Assembly (NCBI GenBank): GCA_026122225.1
Contig: JANEZZ010002067.1
Coordinates: forward strand, 1,116,001-1,180,000
DNA: 64,000 bases
Direction of reading: 5' to 3'
From: Heloderma charlesbogerti
Lineage: Eukaryota > Chordata > Lepidosauria > Squamata > Helodermatidae
Shown: positions 46,801 through 55,856 of the stretch, one piece after another
How positions within the stretch are numbered: the stretch's first letter is position 1
How the letters are laid out: every line of letters begins with the position of its first letter
Notes under the pieces: model-generated
What the model was told of the DNA's origin: nothing
Database searches by the model: none
Seen by the model: only the letters and a program-made list of their open reading frames with translations
Position numbers and translations under genes: made by a program

Positions 46801-47092
46801 TTTCACCACCAGACACATCCACAGCTGAGTGTCCTTTTGGCTTTGGCCCAGCCGCTTCACTCTTTCTGGCGCTACTTGGAAATACCCTCTGCTCTTCCCC
46901 AGTAGCATATTGGACACCTTCCGACCTGAGGGGCTCATCTTCCGGCGTCATATCTTTTAGCCTTGTGATACATTCCATGGGGTTTTCTTGGCAAGAATAC
47001 TGGAGTGGGTTGCCATTTCCTTCTCCAGTGGACCACATTTTGTCAGAACTCTCTGCCATGACCTGTCCGTCTTGGGTGGCCCTGCACGGCAT
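43877..47092 (-). CDS. BovB (RTE-clade) LINE ORF, intact endonuclease-reverse transcriptase
   Basis: This is the single protein of a BovB LINE. It nicks DNA and reverse-transcribes its RNA at the break, and probably also mobilises Sauria SINEs. The frame is open for 1071 residues. An N-terminal extension of about 107 residues leads to an apurinic-type endonuclease (about 108-350): LGTWNVRS 109-116, ISELKWTG 139-146, GDWNAKVG 245-252, QIDYVL 311-316 and SDHELL 338-343. The reverse transcriptase spans about 600-860: YIPIPKKG 608-615, FIDYAKAFD 690-698, QQGCILSPCLFN 750-761 and the catalytic YADD 792-795. A basic C-terminal region (KRRRGRQRMRWLD, about 996-1008) follows. All expected catalytic residues are present. 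The true start could be a later Met (12 or 19). Residues 1052-1071 and the stop come from flanking gypsy DNA, because the CAA tail of the element has no stop. A frame this long without lesions implies a recent insertion. Confidence 0.95.
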   Translation of the reverse strand: MPCRATQDGQVMAESSDKMWSTGEGNGNPLQYSCQENPMECITRLKDMTPEDEPLRSEGVQYATGEEQRVFPSSARKSEAAGPKPKGHSAVDVSGGEKKIRCCKEQYCLGTWNVRSMNQGKLEVVKHEMARLNIDILGISELKWTGMGEFNSGDHHIYYCGQESLRRNGVALIVNKRVGKAVLGYNLKNDRMISVRIQGKPFNITVIQVYAPTTEAEEAEVDRFYEDLQHLLELTPKKDVLFIIGDWNAKVGSQEIPGITGRHGLGVQNEAGQKLIEFCQENMLIIANTLFQQHKRRLYTWTSPDGQYRNQIDYVLCSQRWRSSIQSVKTRPGADCGSDHELLLTKFRLKLKNVGKTTKPLRYDLNHIPDEYTVEVRNRFQGLDLIDRVPEELWTEVRNIVQEAATKSIPKKKKCKKAKWLSDEALQVAHERREAKSKGERGRYTQLNAEFQRIARRDKKAFLNEQCKEIEENNRMGKTRDLFKKIGDLKGTFCAKTGMIKDKEGRDLTETDEIKKRWQEYTEELYRKDLNVPDSHDSAVTELEPYILESEVKWALGSISNNKASGDDSIPAELFKILKDDAVKVLHSICQQIWNTQQWPQDWKRSVYIPIPKKGNAKECSNYRTIALISHASKVMLQILQARLQQYANRELPEVQAGFRRGRGTRDQIANIRCIMEKAREFQKNVYFCFIDYAKAFDCVDHNKLWQILKVMGVPDHLTCLLRNLYEGQEATVRTRHGTTDWFKIGKGVQQGCILSPCLFNLYAEYIMRNARLDESEVGIKIAGRIITNLRYADDTTLMAESEEDLKSLLLRVKEESAKAGLKLNIKKTQIMASGPITSWHIEGEEMEAVTDFTFLGSKITADGDCSHEIKRRLLLGRKAMANLDSIVRSRDITLPTKVHLIKAMVFPVVMYGCESWTIRKAERRRIDAFELWCWRRLLRVAWTARRSNQSILKEINPECSLEGQILKLKLQYFGHLMRRENSLEKTLMLGKTEGKRRRGRQRMRWLDSITDAMNMNLSTLRERAQDRKAWRAMVHGVTKTRTRLNNNNNKSIFSYPHHMENSYGNKDSFS

Positions 47093-47155
47093 AGCTTATG
47101 GCTTCACTGAGTTACGCAAGCCCCTTCGCCACAACAAGGCAGTGATCCATGAAGG
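43941..47155 (-). mobile_element. full-length BovB LINE, 13-bp target duplication
   Basis: The 3' end (plus-strand left) is the (CAA)n tail next to GACACGACTGAAC. The 5' end (right) starts CTTCATGGATCACTGCCTTG and runs through the 5' leader into the ORF. The perfect 13-bp GGAGAAGATTGAT lies at 43928-43940 and 47156-47168. The length of 3215 bp and the intact ORF indicate a young, possibly competent copy. It landed in the integrase region of the gypsy element. Confidence 0.95.
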
Positions 47156-47172
47156 GGAGAAGATTGATATAG

Positions 47173-47511
47173 ATTATTACTAATGGCTGTGTGAGGTATT
47201 CCATATCTGGAAAAATGCACCTTGAGCTTCCAGATCACCTCTTTGGGTCCTGTATCTTGCAGACTATCAAATTCCCAGAAGATGGAATAATAATTTACAG
47301 TTATGAGGTACTGCTTTCCTTTAAAAGTAAATAGAAGATTGATATAGACCTATTTACTTTTAAAGGAAAGCAATACCTCATAACTGTAAATTATTATTCC
47401 ATCTCCTGGGAATTTGATAGTCTGCAAGATACAGGACCCAAAGAGGTGATCTGGAAGCTCAAGGTGCATTTTTCCAGATATGGAATACCTCACACAGCCA
47501 TTAGTAATAAT
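47173..47511. repeat. 162-bp inverted duplication, 15-bp loop
   Basis: 47173-47334 is the reverse complement of 47350-47511 with only about two mismatches and no gaps. The 16-bp AGAAGATTGATATAGA lies before the left arm (47158-47173) and in the loop (47333-47348). The right arm is in normal gypsy integrase order; the left arm is the extra inverted copy, directly next to the BovB 5' target duplication. Confidence 0.95.
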
Positions 47512-48315
47512 GGGCCTCAATTCACATGTGAAGTATTCAGAGTATACTGACAACATTGGGAATTGGACCAGGTTGCCTCCTTCCTAGCATATCCGCACAG
47601 CAATGGAAAAGTAGAGTCAGCAGTTAAGAAGTTGCTGCAGAAAAGAAGCTGCTGCAAAAAACTGTCACCTCAGAGACAGACCCCTATTTGTCTGTCCTGG
47701 CCCATCAAAATACCCCATCAAAGGGATGCCAGATAAACCCAGCACAAGCCCTGATAGGATGCAGAATCAAAACTCTGCTACCAATGTACAGAGATCTGCT
47801 AATTCTGGCACTAGTAGGAAATCACAGAAAGCAGATGGCTTGCAGTCAAAGGAGACAAGTGAGGTACTAAAACTGCTCAGCCAGAGACCTCCTGGCCCTA
47901 GAGAAGGACTGTCTATTGTGTAAATACAGCCTGTGGAAAGACACAGAAAAACATGGACACCTGGCATTACGGTAAAAGCAGTGGCTCCTAGATCCTATGA
48001 GGTGACTACTCCAGAAGGAAGTGTACTATATCGTAATTGCTGACATCTTTGCTCTTACAAGCAGAAAGAAGAGTTACAGCACGATATGCTGCAGTAATTG
48101 CCAGAATTTGAAACTCCCTCAGAGACCAAATCCCAAGGACTGGAAGAGATCCAAGAGTCAGATTTAGGAAACAGTGACAAAGGGAAAGAATTAAAGTTGA
48201 CCAGATAAGGCCATTTTTTAAAGAAACCAGCATACCTCAAGAACTGTGCAACTAAATAAGTCCATGATAAAGATGTGACTCTACCAAGGTCATGTGCTAG
48301 CAACCTCTATTCTTT

Positions 48316-48328
48316 GGTGGGAGGGGGC
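48316..48328 (+). other. polypurine tract of the gypsy element
   Basis: GGTGGGAGGGGGC directly before the 3' LTR start, in the place where plus-strand priming occurs in LTR elements. Confidence 0.7.
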
Positions 48329-48612
48329 TGGAAGGTATTAAGGACTGTAAATATTTATTGTAAATATTTGTTATTGTTCCATGGAGTTTATTGTTAAAAA
48401 AAAAAAAAGAGACAAGATGCATCATGAGTAATGGAACTAAGAGGAGAGACTCAAGATCTAGTAAGGTAACAGGAAGTGCTGGGACAGGAAGTCTGTGAGG
48501 GGGGCTCCCACTCACTGCAGCTGGCCTAAGCAGATTGGTTGAGCACACTTATAACTGAATAAAGGCCTTTCCTCTCATCTAAAGCCTGCCAGTGATTTAT
48601 GCTAATGAAACA
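48329..48612 (+). repeat. gypsy 3' LTR
   Basis: Begins TGGAAGGTATTAAGGACTG and ends TATGCTAATGAAACA. AATAAA is at 48558-48563. The 3' half matches the 5' LTR at 38683-38865. The first part contains two copies of TGTAAATATTT. Confidence 0.88.
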
Positions 48613-48619
48613 AGGATTG

Positions 48620-48655
<36 letters not shown>

Positions 48656-48735
48656 TTTCATTTCTATACCGCCCAATAGCCAAAGCTCTCTGGGCGGTTC
48701 ACAAAAACTAAAACTGGATTAGGAATTGTTAAGGA
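48613..48735 (-). mobile_element. LINE 3' end (L2/CR1-like) with (ATTT)n tail
   Basis: The (TTTA)n tail at 48621-48659, then TTTCTATACCGCCCAATAGC, CAAAGCTCTCTGGGCGGTT on the plus strand. The same 3' end in the opposite orientation lies at 54872-54950. It abuts the gypsy LTR. Confidence 0.75.
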
Positions 48736-48892
48736 TGGTGGCAGTGTCTGGTTGGGGCTCAAGCTTGGTGGATTACCACTAGGTTAGCCCCCAGGACTTG
48801 AGTCTACAGACTGCCACGCTTGCCTGACTCAGTGCACACTGAGCTGGGCAAGCGCAGGGGAACCCACTACTCCGTCGAGCCACCGCTCCCCG

Positions 48893-49086
48893 CAAAATGG
48901 CAGCTTGGACATTTCCATGAAGGCCAATTTTATGGAAATGGCAGCCATAAAGAGCCCCATTTATGCAACATTACAGGTGTACATGGTCTATTTAGATCAT
49001 TATGCCTGTAATGTTGCATAAATGGGCCTCTTTATGGCCACCATTTATGTAAAGGCTTTTATGGAAACAGCCAAGCTGCCATTTTG
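48893..49086. repeat. ~190-bp hairpin core of a MITE
   Basis: CAAAATGGCAGCTTGG faces CCAAGCTGCCATTTTG, and TTATGCAACATTACAGG faces CCTGTAATGTTGCATAA around about 48990. GC-rich flanks (48780-48890, 49090-49215) probably belong to the same element, resembling the hAT-type MITEs at 26007 and 39180. I could not fix the ends. Confidence 0.65.
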
Positions 49087-49215
49087 TGCAGAATGGTGGC
49101 TCAGTGGAGGAGTGGGATGCTGCTCGGTGCTCGCTGCATGTGGTGAGCAGGGTCGAGCGGCCAGCAGGGGTCTGGTGAGTGATGCAGATGGGGGTGAGTT
49201 CATCCATTCCTAGGA

Positions 49216-50270
49216 TTAGTCTAGACCTACTATTTTGATATTTATTCAAGAGATGAAGAGAAAATATGCAAGATCTGGATCTTTGCAACTCATCCCTAGC
49301 AAATAGCAATGCTTTACATCGGTATTATGCCTTGAGGTTTCAGCCTAGTGCTTTTTCAAGGTTGTGTTTCAATTAATTAAAACACACAAAAAGCTTACAT
49401 TTGCTTCCGCTCCCATAATGAAATGTATTGCGGTGGGGGGGGGGGTGGATAGACATTGCCACCTCCTTTGAAAAATACAAATAATATAAGAAGCTTTGTC
49501 TGGCAGGATGACCCAGCCACTGTGGAACAGTGATCCTTTTTTCCCTTTTCTTTTTTTAAAGAGGACAGCCAGAGGGATAGAAAAGCTGAAATCAGAAGAC
49601 ACAGAGTATCTGTATTGGAACAGGGTGGCATTGGTGGGGACAGGGGAAAGGAGGGGTCGGAAATCCTTCATTCAAACCAAAACAAAGGGGAAGATAAGAA
49701 ACAGAGAATAGCATTGGGGCTCTCTTTACAGCTACTATACTGTGCCACAGACAGATATTGCAGAAAATGGGCAGTGTGTGAAGGACAGTATATTGAAATA
49801 TTCAGAAATATCCCCTAATCCTGATTGTTCACATGCTGAGTTATTCAAAGAAATTTGATACACATGCACTTGTCTTCTTGATGGAATCATGCTACATTGG
49901 GCACTTTTAAGTCCCCTTTATTTCAGCAGGGGATATTAAGTGGGGCTGTAAAGAGGGGCTTAAAATCCAGCATAACTTTGGCTGGACCAATGCCCCTAAT
50001 AATGTAGGTTTAGGGGATGACGAGCACCTCGACTCAGGTCAAAGAGGGAGCTTGTGCTGTCAGCAGCACTGAAAGACCCTCGGCTTGAGAGGACTGTTGG
50101 GGCAGCCCCTCCTGCCCAACCTTTCCTGGTCCTACTTAGGTCCTGTGTGCCCTGAAGGAAGACAGAAATGAGGAAGCCCAGGCCTAACCTTCAATCAGCC
50201 TGTCCTGTTTTGCTGTAACATTTGTTTGCCTTAGTGTTTTGAAATTGTAATGGGTGTCTTATCAGAAGTG
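49216..50270. other. intergenic DNA, no feature recognised
   Basis: G-run at 49433-49446 and otherwise unremarkable sequence. Confidence 0.5.
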
Positions 50271-50272
50271 TG

Positions 50273-50310
50273 TTGTTTGTTTGTTTGTTTGTTTGTTTGT
50301 TTGTTTGTTT
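50273..50310 (+). repeat. (TTTG)n microsatellite
   Basis: About nine units. Confidence 0.95.
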
Positions 50311-50315
50311 AATGC

Positions 50316-50458
50316 AGCATTCCCCAACCTGGTGCTGTCCAGGCGTATTGGAATGCAGTTCCTCTCATTCCCAGCCAGCATAGCCATCTTGGTTGGGAAT
50401 TATGAGAGTTGCAGTCTGACACATCTGGAGGGCATCAAGCTGGGGAGCGCTGGTTTAA
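50316..50458. repeat. palindromic miniature element
   Basis: TCCCCAACCTGGTGCTGTCC at the left, GGAGGGCATCAAGCTGGGGA at the right, with CATTCCCAGCCAGCATAGCC inside. It is a member of the 19302-type family and is flanked by TTTAATGCA-like sequence on both sides. Confidence 0.7.
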
Positions 50459-50721
50459 TGCATTAAACAAACAAACAAAAAATTTCTATTGTACGTCATA
50501 TACAAAGTCTCTAAGTTTTGGACCACATATGATTATTCCTAAGGGATGCATATATTCCCAGTTATTATGATATATAAAAAGTACCATAGCAAATGTTTGT
50601 AACATATACTTATTTTTGCCGTTTAAATTTTCATATCTCCTTTGACCTTTGCTGTGAATCTTGAGATACCAGAAGGAGGGGGTGGGGAAACATGGAAATC
50701 TCATGAAATTAATTAAATCTC

Positions 50722-50800
50722 AGCACAATCTTATACATGTCTGCTCAGAAGTAACTCCCATTCAGTTCAATGGGGCTTACTCCCAGGTAAGTGGATATAG
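50722..50800. repeat. short 'lizard' repeat
   Basis: CAGCACAATCTTATACATGT, CTGCTCAGAAGTAACTCCCA, TTCAATGGGGCTTACTCCCA, GGTAAGTGGATA: a complete copy. Confidence 0.75.
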
Positions 50801-50983
50801 TGTTCTAACCTCAGATACTCATAAAATCACCTAGCAAAATCACAAGAGGGGGAGGGGCTGTATACCACGTTTGAGAGCACCAGAGGGAGGGCTTTGGGGG
50901 TGGGGGGAATTGTCCCCCTCCCAGTTCTGCTGTTGGAAACAGTTCTGTCAGTGGAATGACGCCATTAGGTCCAACCCTGTGGG

Positions 50984-51062
50984 TTGCATCCAAAGATTCC
51001 CTTCCTCTGGAGGAAATTCCTTCCATCAGAAGGAGGCAACATTTGGATGCAACCAATTAGGA
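50984..51062. repeat. small palindrome-ended repeat
   Basis: GGTTGCATCCAAA at the left is the exact complement of TTTGGATGCAACC at the right, with CTTCCTCTGGAGGAA palindrome inside. Related to 310-445; it may be the end of a larger element covering about 50845-51110. Confidence 0.6.
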
Positions 51063-51339
51063 ACCATCCAGCAAACTCCAGCCAGATGAGAGTGTTAAGG
51101 ACAACTTTTTTCAAGTGTATAACTTTGGTTGGATTGTACCCCATGATTCCAGCACTACTGCAAGGCAATGAATGGTGCCCTTATGTCAGAACCTGTACCA
51201 GGGGGCCCAATCAAAGGAGCAGCCATCGACAGTCTAGCACTCACAGTGGTCCCCTCAGTGCTGTGCAATGGCCATTACTACAGTCAGTTAGAGTTGGGGT
51301 AGGTACAAGGGGAGCCCAGGAACTCTAAAGGTGAGCACA

Positions 51340-51550
51340 AATGAGGCAGTGTGATGTGTCCCGGTTAGAGTAGGGAGGCCGGAGTTCAAATTCTCTCTCG
51401 GCCATGAAGCTCATTGGTGACCTTGGGCCAGTCACTAATTCTCAGCCTAACCTACTTCACAGAGCTGTTATGGAGATAAAATGGGAGGAGGGAGCCATGG
51501 ACACTGCCCTGAGCATCTTGGAGGAAGGGCAGAATAAAAATGTAATCAAA
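51340..51550 (+). mobile_element. tRNA-derived SINE (MIR-like layout)
   Basis: GTTAGAGTAGGGAGGCCGGA with GTTCAAATTCT (B-box), CTCGGCCATGAAGCTCATTG, TGACCTTGGGCCAGTCAC, AGCCTAACCTACTTCACAGA, GGGCAGAATAAAAATGTAAT and an A-rich tail. Confidence 0.85.
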
Positions 51551-51869
51551 AAAAAGAAAGAAAGAAATACATGCCAGCCAGGTATATGAAGGATGGGGGA
51601 TACCTGGCCCGCCAAGCAGAGCTGCCAACTTTGCTAGGAAGAGAATCAGAATGTACTGCAGCAGTGCAAGTATCTGTTTGTCTGATGCAAATAAAGCTGA
51701 TCCATAATACTGGGTGGGAAGATCCTAAGTTCGTACTAATTATTGTTCCTTTCCTGTTTTCCTTTTCCTAGCCAAAATTTGTTGCTGAGTTCGTCTGTAA
51801 TCCTATGGCGCAAGCAAGCCAAGTCAAGCACTTGGAAATAAATCAATGTCAGCGGGACAGTTAAAATGC

Positions 51870-51960
51870 AGGCTTAACAGCCCTATCCTGGGCACATTTA
51901 TTTGGAAATAAGTCCCATTAAATTCAAGGGGGCTTACTCCCAAGTAAGCGTGCAGAAGTT
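51870..51960. repeat. short 'lizard' repeat
   Basis: AACAGCCCTATCCTGGGCAC, GGAAATAAGTCCCATTAAAT and GGGGCTTACTCCCAAGTAAG. Confidence 0.7.
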
Positions 51961-51969
51961 TTCAGTGCC

Positions 51970-53155
51970 AGTGTCTCCCATTGAAACAGAATACTTTCAA
52001 GTACTTAACTTTGACTAGATCATGCCTCCACATTTCCTAAGATACTTGACTCGCTGTAAGGAGAAAAAGAAAGAATAGTTATAGGAGGAAATATGGTAAT
52101 GATACTGACTGTCCCAGTCCTGTAGGAAAATTCCCACTTCGCTTGCCAAGACCTGCTGCCTTACAGAGAACAGACATAATTAGAACAACATCAGAAATTA
52201 ACACATGTAAGGCCAACAGATGCCTGCAGAGCTGAGTGTGCTGCTGAGTACTGGATGCTGACAAAAGAGCCATTTGACATTTCCACTCAAAGCACTGCCA
52301 CATCAATTAGTGGTGTTCCTGTATCTGCCCTACAATGATGCAAAAAGGCTAGAAGCAAAAGACAGCCACTCCACTACCATGTGCATTCTGGCTGTAAGGA
52401 AGGATGCAGTTCAAAGGAAAAGATAATCAATCATTCTCCATACAGCAAAGGGGCAAAGAGCTTTTCTACACAAGGCTGTTAATCCACTGTATCTAATTTC
52501 GGTTTCATTGCAGGATTGAGATCTGAGCTCTACACAAAGAGCTTTTCCTTTCCTGCTTTTCCACTACATAACCTTTAGGTGCTGTGCAATAGCAGAATAT
52601 TGCAATTACACAAGTAGGAAAAAACATTTTCTTTCACTTTGAGAAATATTACTGCATTTTCCCTACTCTAAAAGAAATAATAATGGGAAAGTACTCTTAA
52701 AAAAAAAACAGAGTCCAAACATGGCCTAAACAACCCATAAACCACCATGAGTAAGAAATAATGAACACATAATAAATGCCTCATGTAGAAAAGCTCAAAG
52801 ACTCTAACCACCAACACTAGCCTGATCCATTCAACAATTAGATTGGGAGGGGGGGTGTTACAGAAGTTATCCATGAGTATTACACTGGACACGTGATAAA
52901 TTTGAATGCAACTGATTTTTTTCTCTTTAAGTCCGTAATATCTTGCCTTTACTAGTCCCTACCCAGCAGATCCTGCCCACTGACTCCATTCTTTTCTAAA
53001 GTGATGGCTTTGATACACAAATCTTGCAACTCTTGCACAATTGGGAATCATTGTGTTTAAATGGAGGTGGAGTGGAAGAAGGAAAAGAAGGACTGACAGT
53101 GGGGAAAGGATGGAGAATAACAGGGTCCCCTGACTAGGTCAAGAGGCCAAGACTA
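51970..53155. other. intergenic DNA, no feature certain
   Basis: Near 52460-52560 a pair of CTACACAA(G/A) words with AGAGCTTTTC suggests a worn fold-back element related to 55298-55642. Otherwise nothing recognised. Confidence 0.4.
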
Positions 53156-53157
53156 TA

Positions 53158-53210
53158 ATTGGCAGGAAACCCAAATTGGCAGGAAACCCGATTCGGCAGG
53201 AAACGCGAGC
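53158..53210 (+). repeat. three tandem GGCAGGAAAC units
   Basis: AATTGGCAGGAAACCC, AAATTGGCAGGAAACCC and GATTCGGCAGGAAACGC follow each other, period 17-18 bp. Confidence 0.85.
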
Positions 53211-53359
53211 TGTATTCATCAGTCTTTTTGGAGGATGCACAATCTGGCACGTGTGAGAGCTGAACCACCACCATTCCAGGGATCCAAATAAAACAGCTCC
53301 AAGAGGAGAGTCAGTAGCATTATTTCCTTTCAAAACACATCATTTCAGTATAATCTGGA

Positions 53360-54850
53360 AGTCAAACATTAAATGGCTTTATTATCCATGCTGAAAGCAA
53401 ATGGAAATAAAAACATAAACAGCAATTAAAAATAAAATTAAATCATCATAATCAAAAGCTTATTTTGGAAATAGTATCATTACGTTTATCTAACGATTCT
53501 AACTTTATAGATATTTTTCAGGTGTTTTCTAAATATACATACATAAATTTGTAGATATCTATACTTATAAATACATCTGAAATGCATATATACAAAAATA
53601 CAACTTTCTAGCAATTATGCATAAACTTCAATAAAAGCAGACCAGATATCCAAATAAGTATCCATTCAAAGTTGGCATCTATATGCCACCCAGTATTGAA
53701 AGCGTTGCAAGGTACTCAATCCATTGCATTTTAGGAGGTGAGCATTTATCCTACCAATATTCTAATATCAATCTTTGGGCAAAAGGGCATGGAAAATCCA
53801 TTTACACCAACCATTGGATAATTTCCAAGAAGCACGAAGATAATTTAAAAGAGCATGTATATCAGTGAATATTAAAGACTGTTCCAGTACAAAATTTATC
53901 CATGTAATAACCTTCTCCCCAAAAGAAGCAACTACTGGGCATTGCCAAAGCATATGTTTAAAAGATGCATTAGCTGCATTGCATTGCCAGCAATTAGCCA
54001 AATTAGAAAAACCCTCATTAAAGAGCCATTGCCTCATCCAATAGACATAAAAGTTTTTTTCTGAATCAAATTCCTCCTAAAATCCAGAGATGTGACAGGT
54101 ATAGATGCCAAAATGACGATCCATTGATTAGGCAAAATGGGACAATCCAGTTCCTATTCCATTCTTGCTTAAAGCCTTGTATATCTTGTGCTTCCAATAA
54201 AGACAGAGACTCTGATGCTGTAAAAACACTGGGCCAAATCTAGGTACCCACAAATGCTGCAATTGCATGTATTACTATTGAGCCATAGATGGACAGTCAT
54301 ATTTGGCACACAGGATAGAAATTGAGAAGAACTTATCATTGGCATCCACCAGTTGATCCAAGGTAAAAATCTCCTTATCAGTCCATGTCCACCATAAAAA
54401 GAATTTTCAAACCAATTTTTAGATCTGGATTTCCCCATAAAGTCCATTTGGCATGCGAAAATGGATGAAAGTGTAATTGGCATGTAATACACCATACATC
54501 TCTGGGAAGAACCCTATCTGTTCTTGTATGCCTAGAAACTAATGCCATCCATTTAGAGAGAGGAACCAGACAAAGAGTTTCCAAAACTGACTAAGGCAGA
54601 AGATCCAATGTAAACGGAAAAGAACAAAATTCCATACAAGTCAGCAGATAAGTCTGATGATATAAGGCAAGATCCGGAAAACCAAATCTACCTTCTTTAA
54701 TTGGAAGTTGCATCCACCACAAAGATAATTGTGGTGGAGAGGAGCCCCCAAATTTTACAAAACAAAGCATTGATTTTCTGAAAATATTTGTCTGGTATAA
54801 CAGTTCTAACTTGATCTCCTATTTTTACAACATCCCCACAACAGCATTCA
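53360..54850 (-). mobile_element. L1 LINE relic, antisense, 5'-truncated
   Basis: On the minus strand the right part encodes the post-RT region (WWMQLPIKEGRFGFPDLALY at about 54720-54660). Further on comes the L1 C-terminal Cys/His-type segment NCWQCNAANASFKHMLWQCP (about 53950-54000) followed by VVASFGEKVITWI. The 3' UTR is AT-rich down to about 53360. Many stops make it inactive. It aligns with the L1 in the gypsy element (40739-42465). Confidence 0.82.
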
Positions 54851-54871
54851 TGGGCAAGGAGTGGCAAGGCA

Positions 54872-54950
54872 ACCCATAAGTCTGTTCAGAGCATGGAAGA
54901 GAGCTTTGGCTATTAGGCGGTATAGAAATGAAATGAAAATTAATTAATTA
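54872..54950 (+). mobile_element. LINE 3' end (L2/CR1-like)
   Basis: GAGAGCTTTGGCTATTAGGC, GGTATAGAAATGAAATGAAA, TTAATTAATTAA tail; the same 3' end as 48613-48735. Confidence 0.7.
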
Positions 54951-55297
54951 AAATCAACTTTATGACAAATGTGCCACAAGTCATATCCTGTGTATAGGAA
55001 GGTGCCACTCTACTTCCTTGACTTCGAATTCCTTGACTTGTTTTTTTCTCTAGCCTTTTGAAGGGAGAAAATAACAGCACTGGATGGGAAAAATAGGAGT
55101 GCAGGCTTGACTATGCCATAACTGGGCTCTCCGGGTCTTGCTCTCCTTCCCAGGGGTGCCACAAACCCACTGACGCCTGGATATAGAAGTTGGCATATAG
55201 AAGTTGCAGAGGCTATTGCAAATGTGGGTCAGACGTACTTAATACCAGTGACTGTGTTGCTTAATGGTCAATACAGGAAAGTAGCATCAATACAGAG

Positions 55298-55642
55298 AGC
55301 TTCTCCACACTGGGCTTTTTATCCCACACTAGGACTCTTTGCAGGATTAAGGTTGGCTTCTTCACATACACTTCCTCGGGGAGTGGGGGGGCTGCAAGTT
55401 CTATATGTTTCATTATACAGCCACTAGACGGTGCTGCTGTTATAGTGGAATTGCCTCTTTACAGAGAAAAATTCAATTCATTTTTAAAAATTACTTCATT
55501 ATCTCCATTTCAAATAAAGCCATGGAAATGGTTGGAAAGGGCGGGAGAAGCACTGGAGGTTGATGATGTCATGTAAAGGACCTGCAAACTTCTGTGAGTA
55601 ACCAGTCTCACTAGAAGGATAAAAGCCCCGTGTGGAGAAGCC
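55298..55642. repeat. fold-back MITE with GCTTCTCCACAC ends
   Basis: Left AGCTTCTCCACACTGGGCTT faces right AAAGCCCCGTGTGGAGAAGC. About 345 bp, non-coding. A partial relative is at 20079-20230. Confidence 0.75.
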
Positions 55643-55644
55643 CA

Positions 55645-55803
55645 GAGCTAGTGCAGTGTAGTGGTTAGAGTGTTGGACCGGGATTCAGTAGATCTGGATT
55701 CTAGTCCCCGCTTGGCTATGAAGCTCACTGGATGACTTGGGCCAGTCACTGACTCTTAGCCTAACCTACCTCACAGGGTTCTTGTGAGGATAAAATGGAG
55801 AAG
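55645..55803 (+). mobile_element. tRNA-derived SINE (MIR-like layout)
   Basis: Head GTGCAGTGTAGTGGTTAGAG (A-box), TTCTAGTCCCC near the B-box, CTATGAAGCTCACTGGATGA, CTTGGGCCAGTCACTGAC, CTAACCTACCTCACAGGG. The tail is cut at about 55803 and joined to a fragment of another tRNA-type SINE (55808-55856: ATGCAAAGCACGTGCTCTAT, CCCTGAGCTAAGCTACA, minus strand). Confidence 0.82.
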
Positions 55804-55856
55804 AGGAGGACCTTTTGAATGCAAAGCACGTGCTCTATCCCTGAGCTAAGCTACAA

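Larger units (their letters stand above)
43760..48250 (+). pseudogene. gypsy integrase remnant, split by BovB
   Basis: The zinc-binding N-terminal part lies at about 43790-43850 (VYWHGMSTQ..., then CGTCHSCDNH). The BovB element then intervenes. The catalytic core resumes at about 47333: KIDIDLFTFKGKQYLITVNY, a WEFDSLQDT segment, KVHFSRYGIPHTAISNNGPQ and, after a stop, AYPHSNGKVESAVK, with the acidic residues of the DDE triad at IDIDLF and possibly at VES. An inverted copy of 47350-47511 precedes it at 47173-47334 (see findings). Downstream sequence is full of stops. It is dead. Confidence 0.87.
38683..48612 (+). mobile_element. degenerate Ty3/gypsy LTR retrotransposon with nested insertions
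   Basis: Two related LTRs, a gag zinc-knuckle region, protease, reverse transcriptase, RNase H and integrase follow in Ty3/gypsy order on the plus strand. The LTRs differ at roughly one base in eight (my count by eye), so the insertion is old, and all coding parts have stops and shifts. It is broken by a hAT element (39180-39732), an antisense L1 (about 40739-42465) that carries another LINE (41045-41782), and a full-length BovB (43941-47155). Without these insertions it would be about 4.5 kb. Confidence 0.9.
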
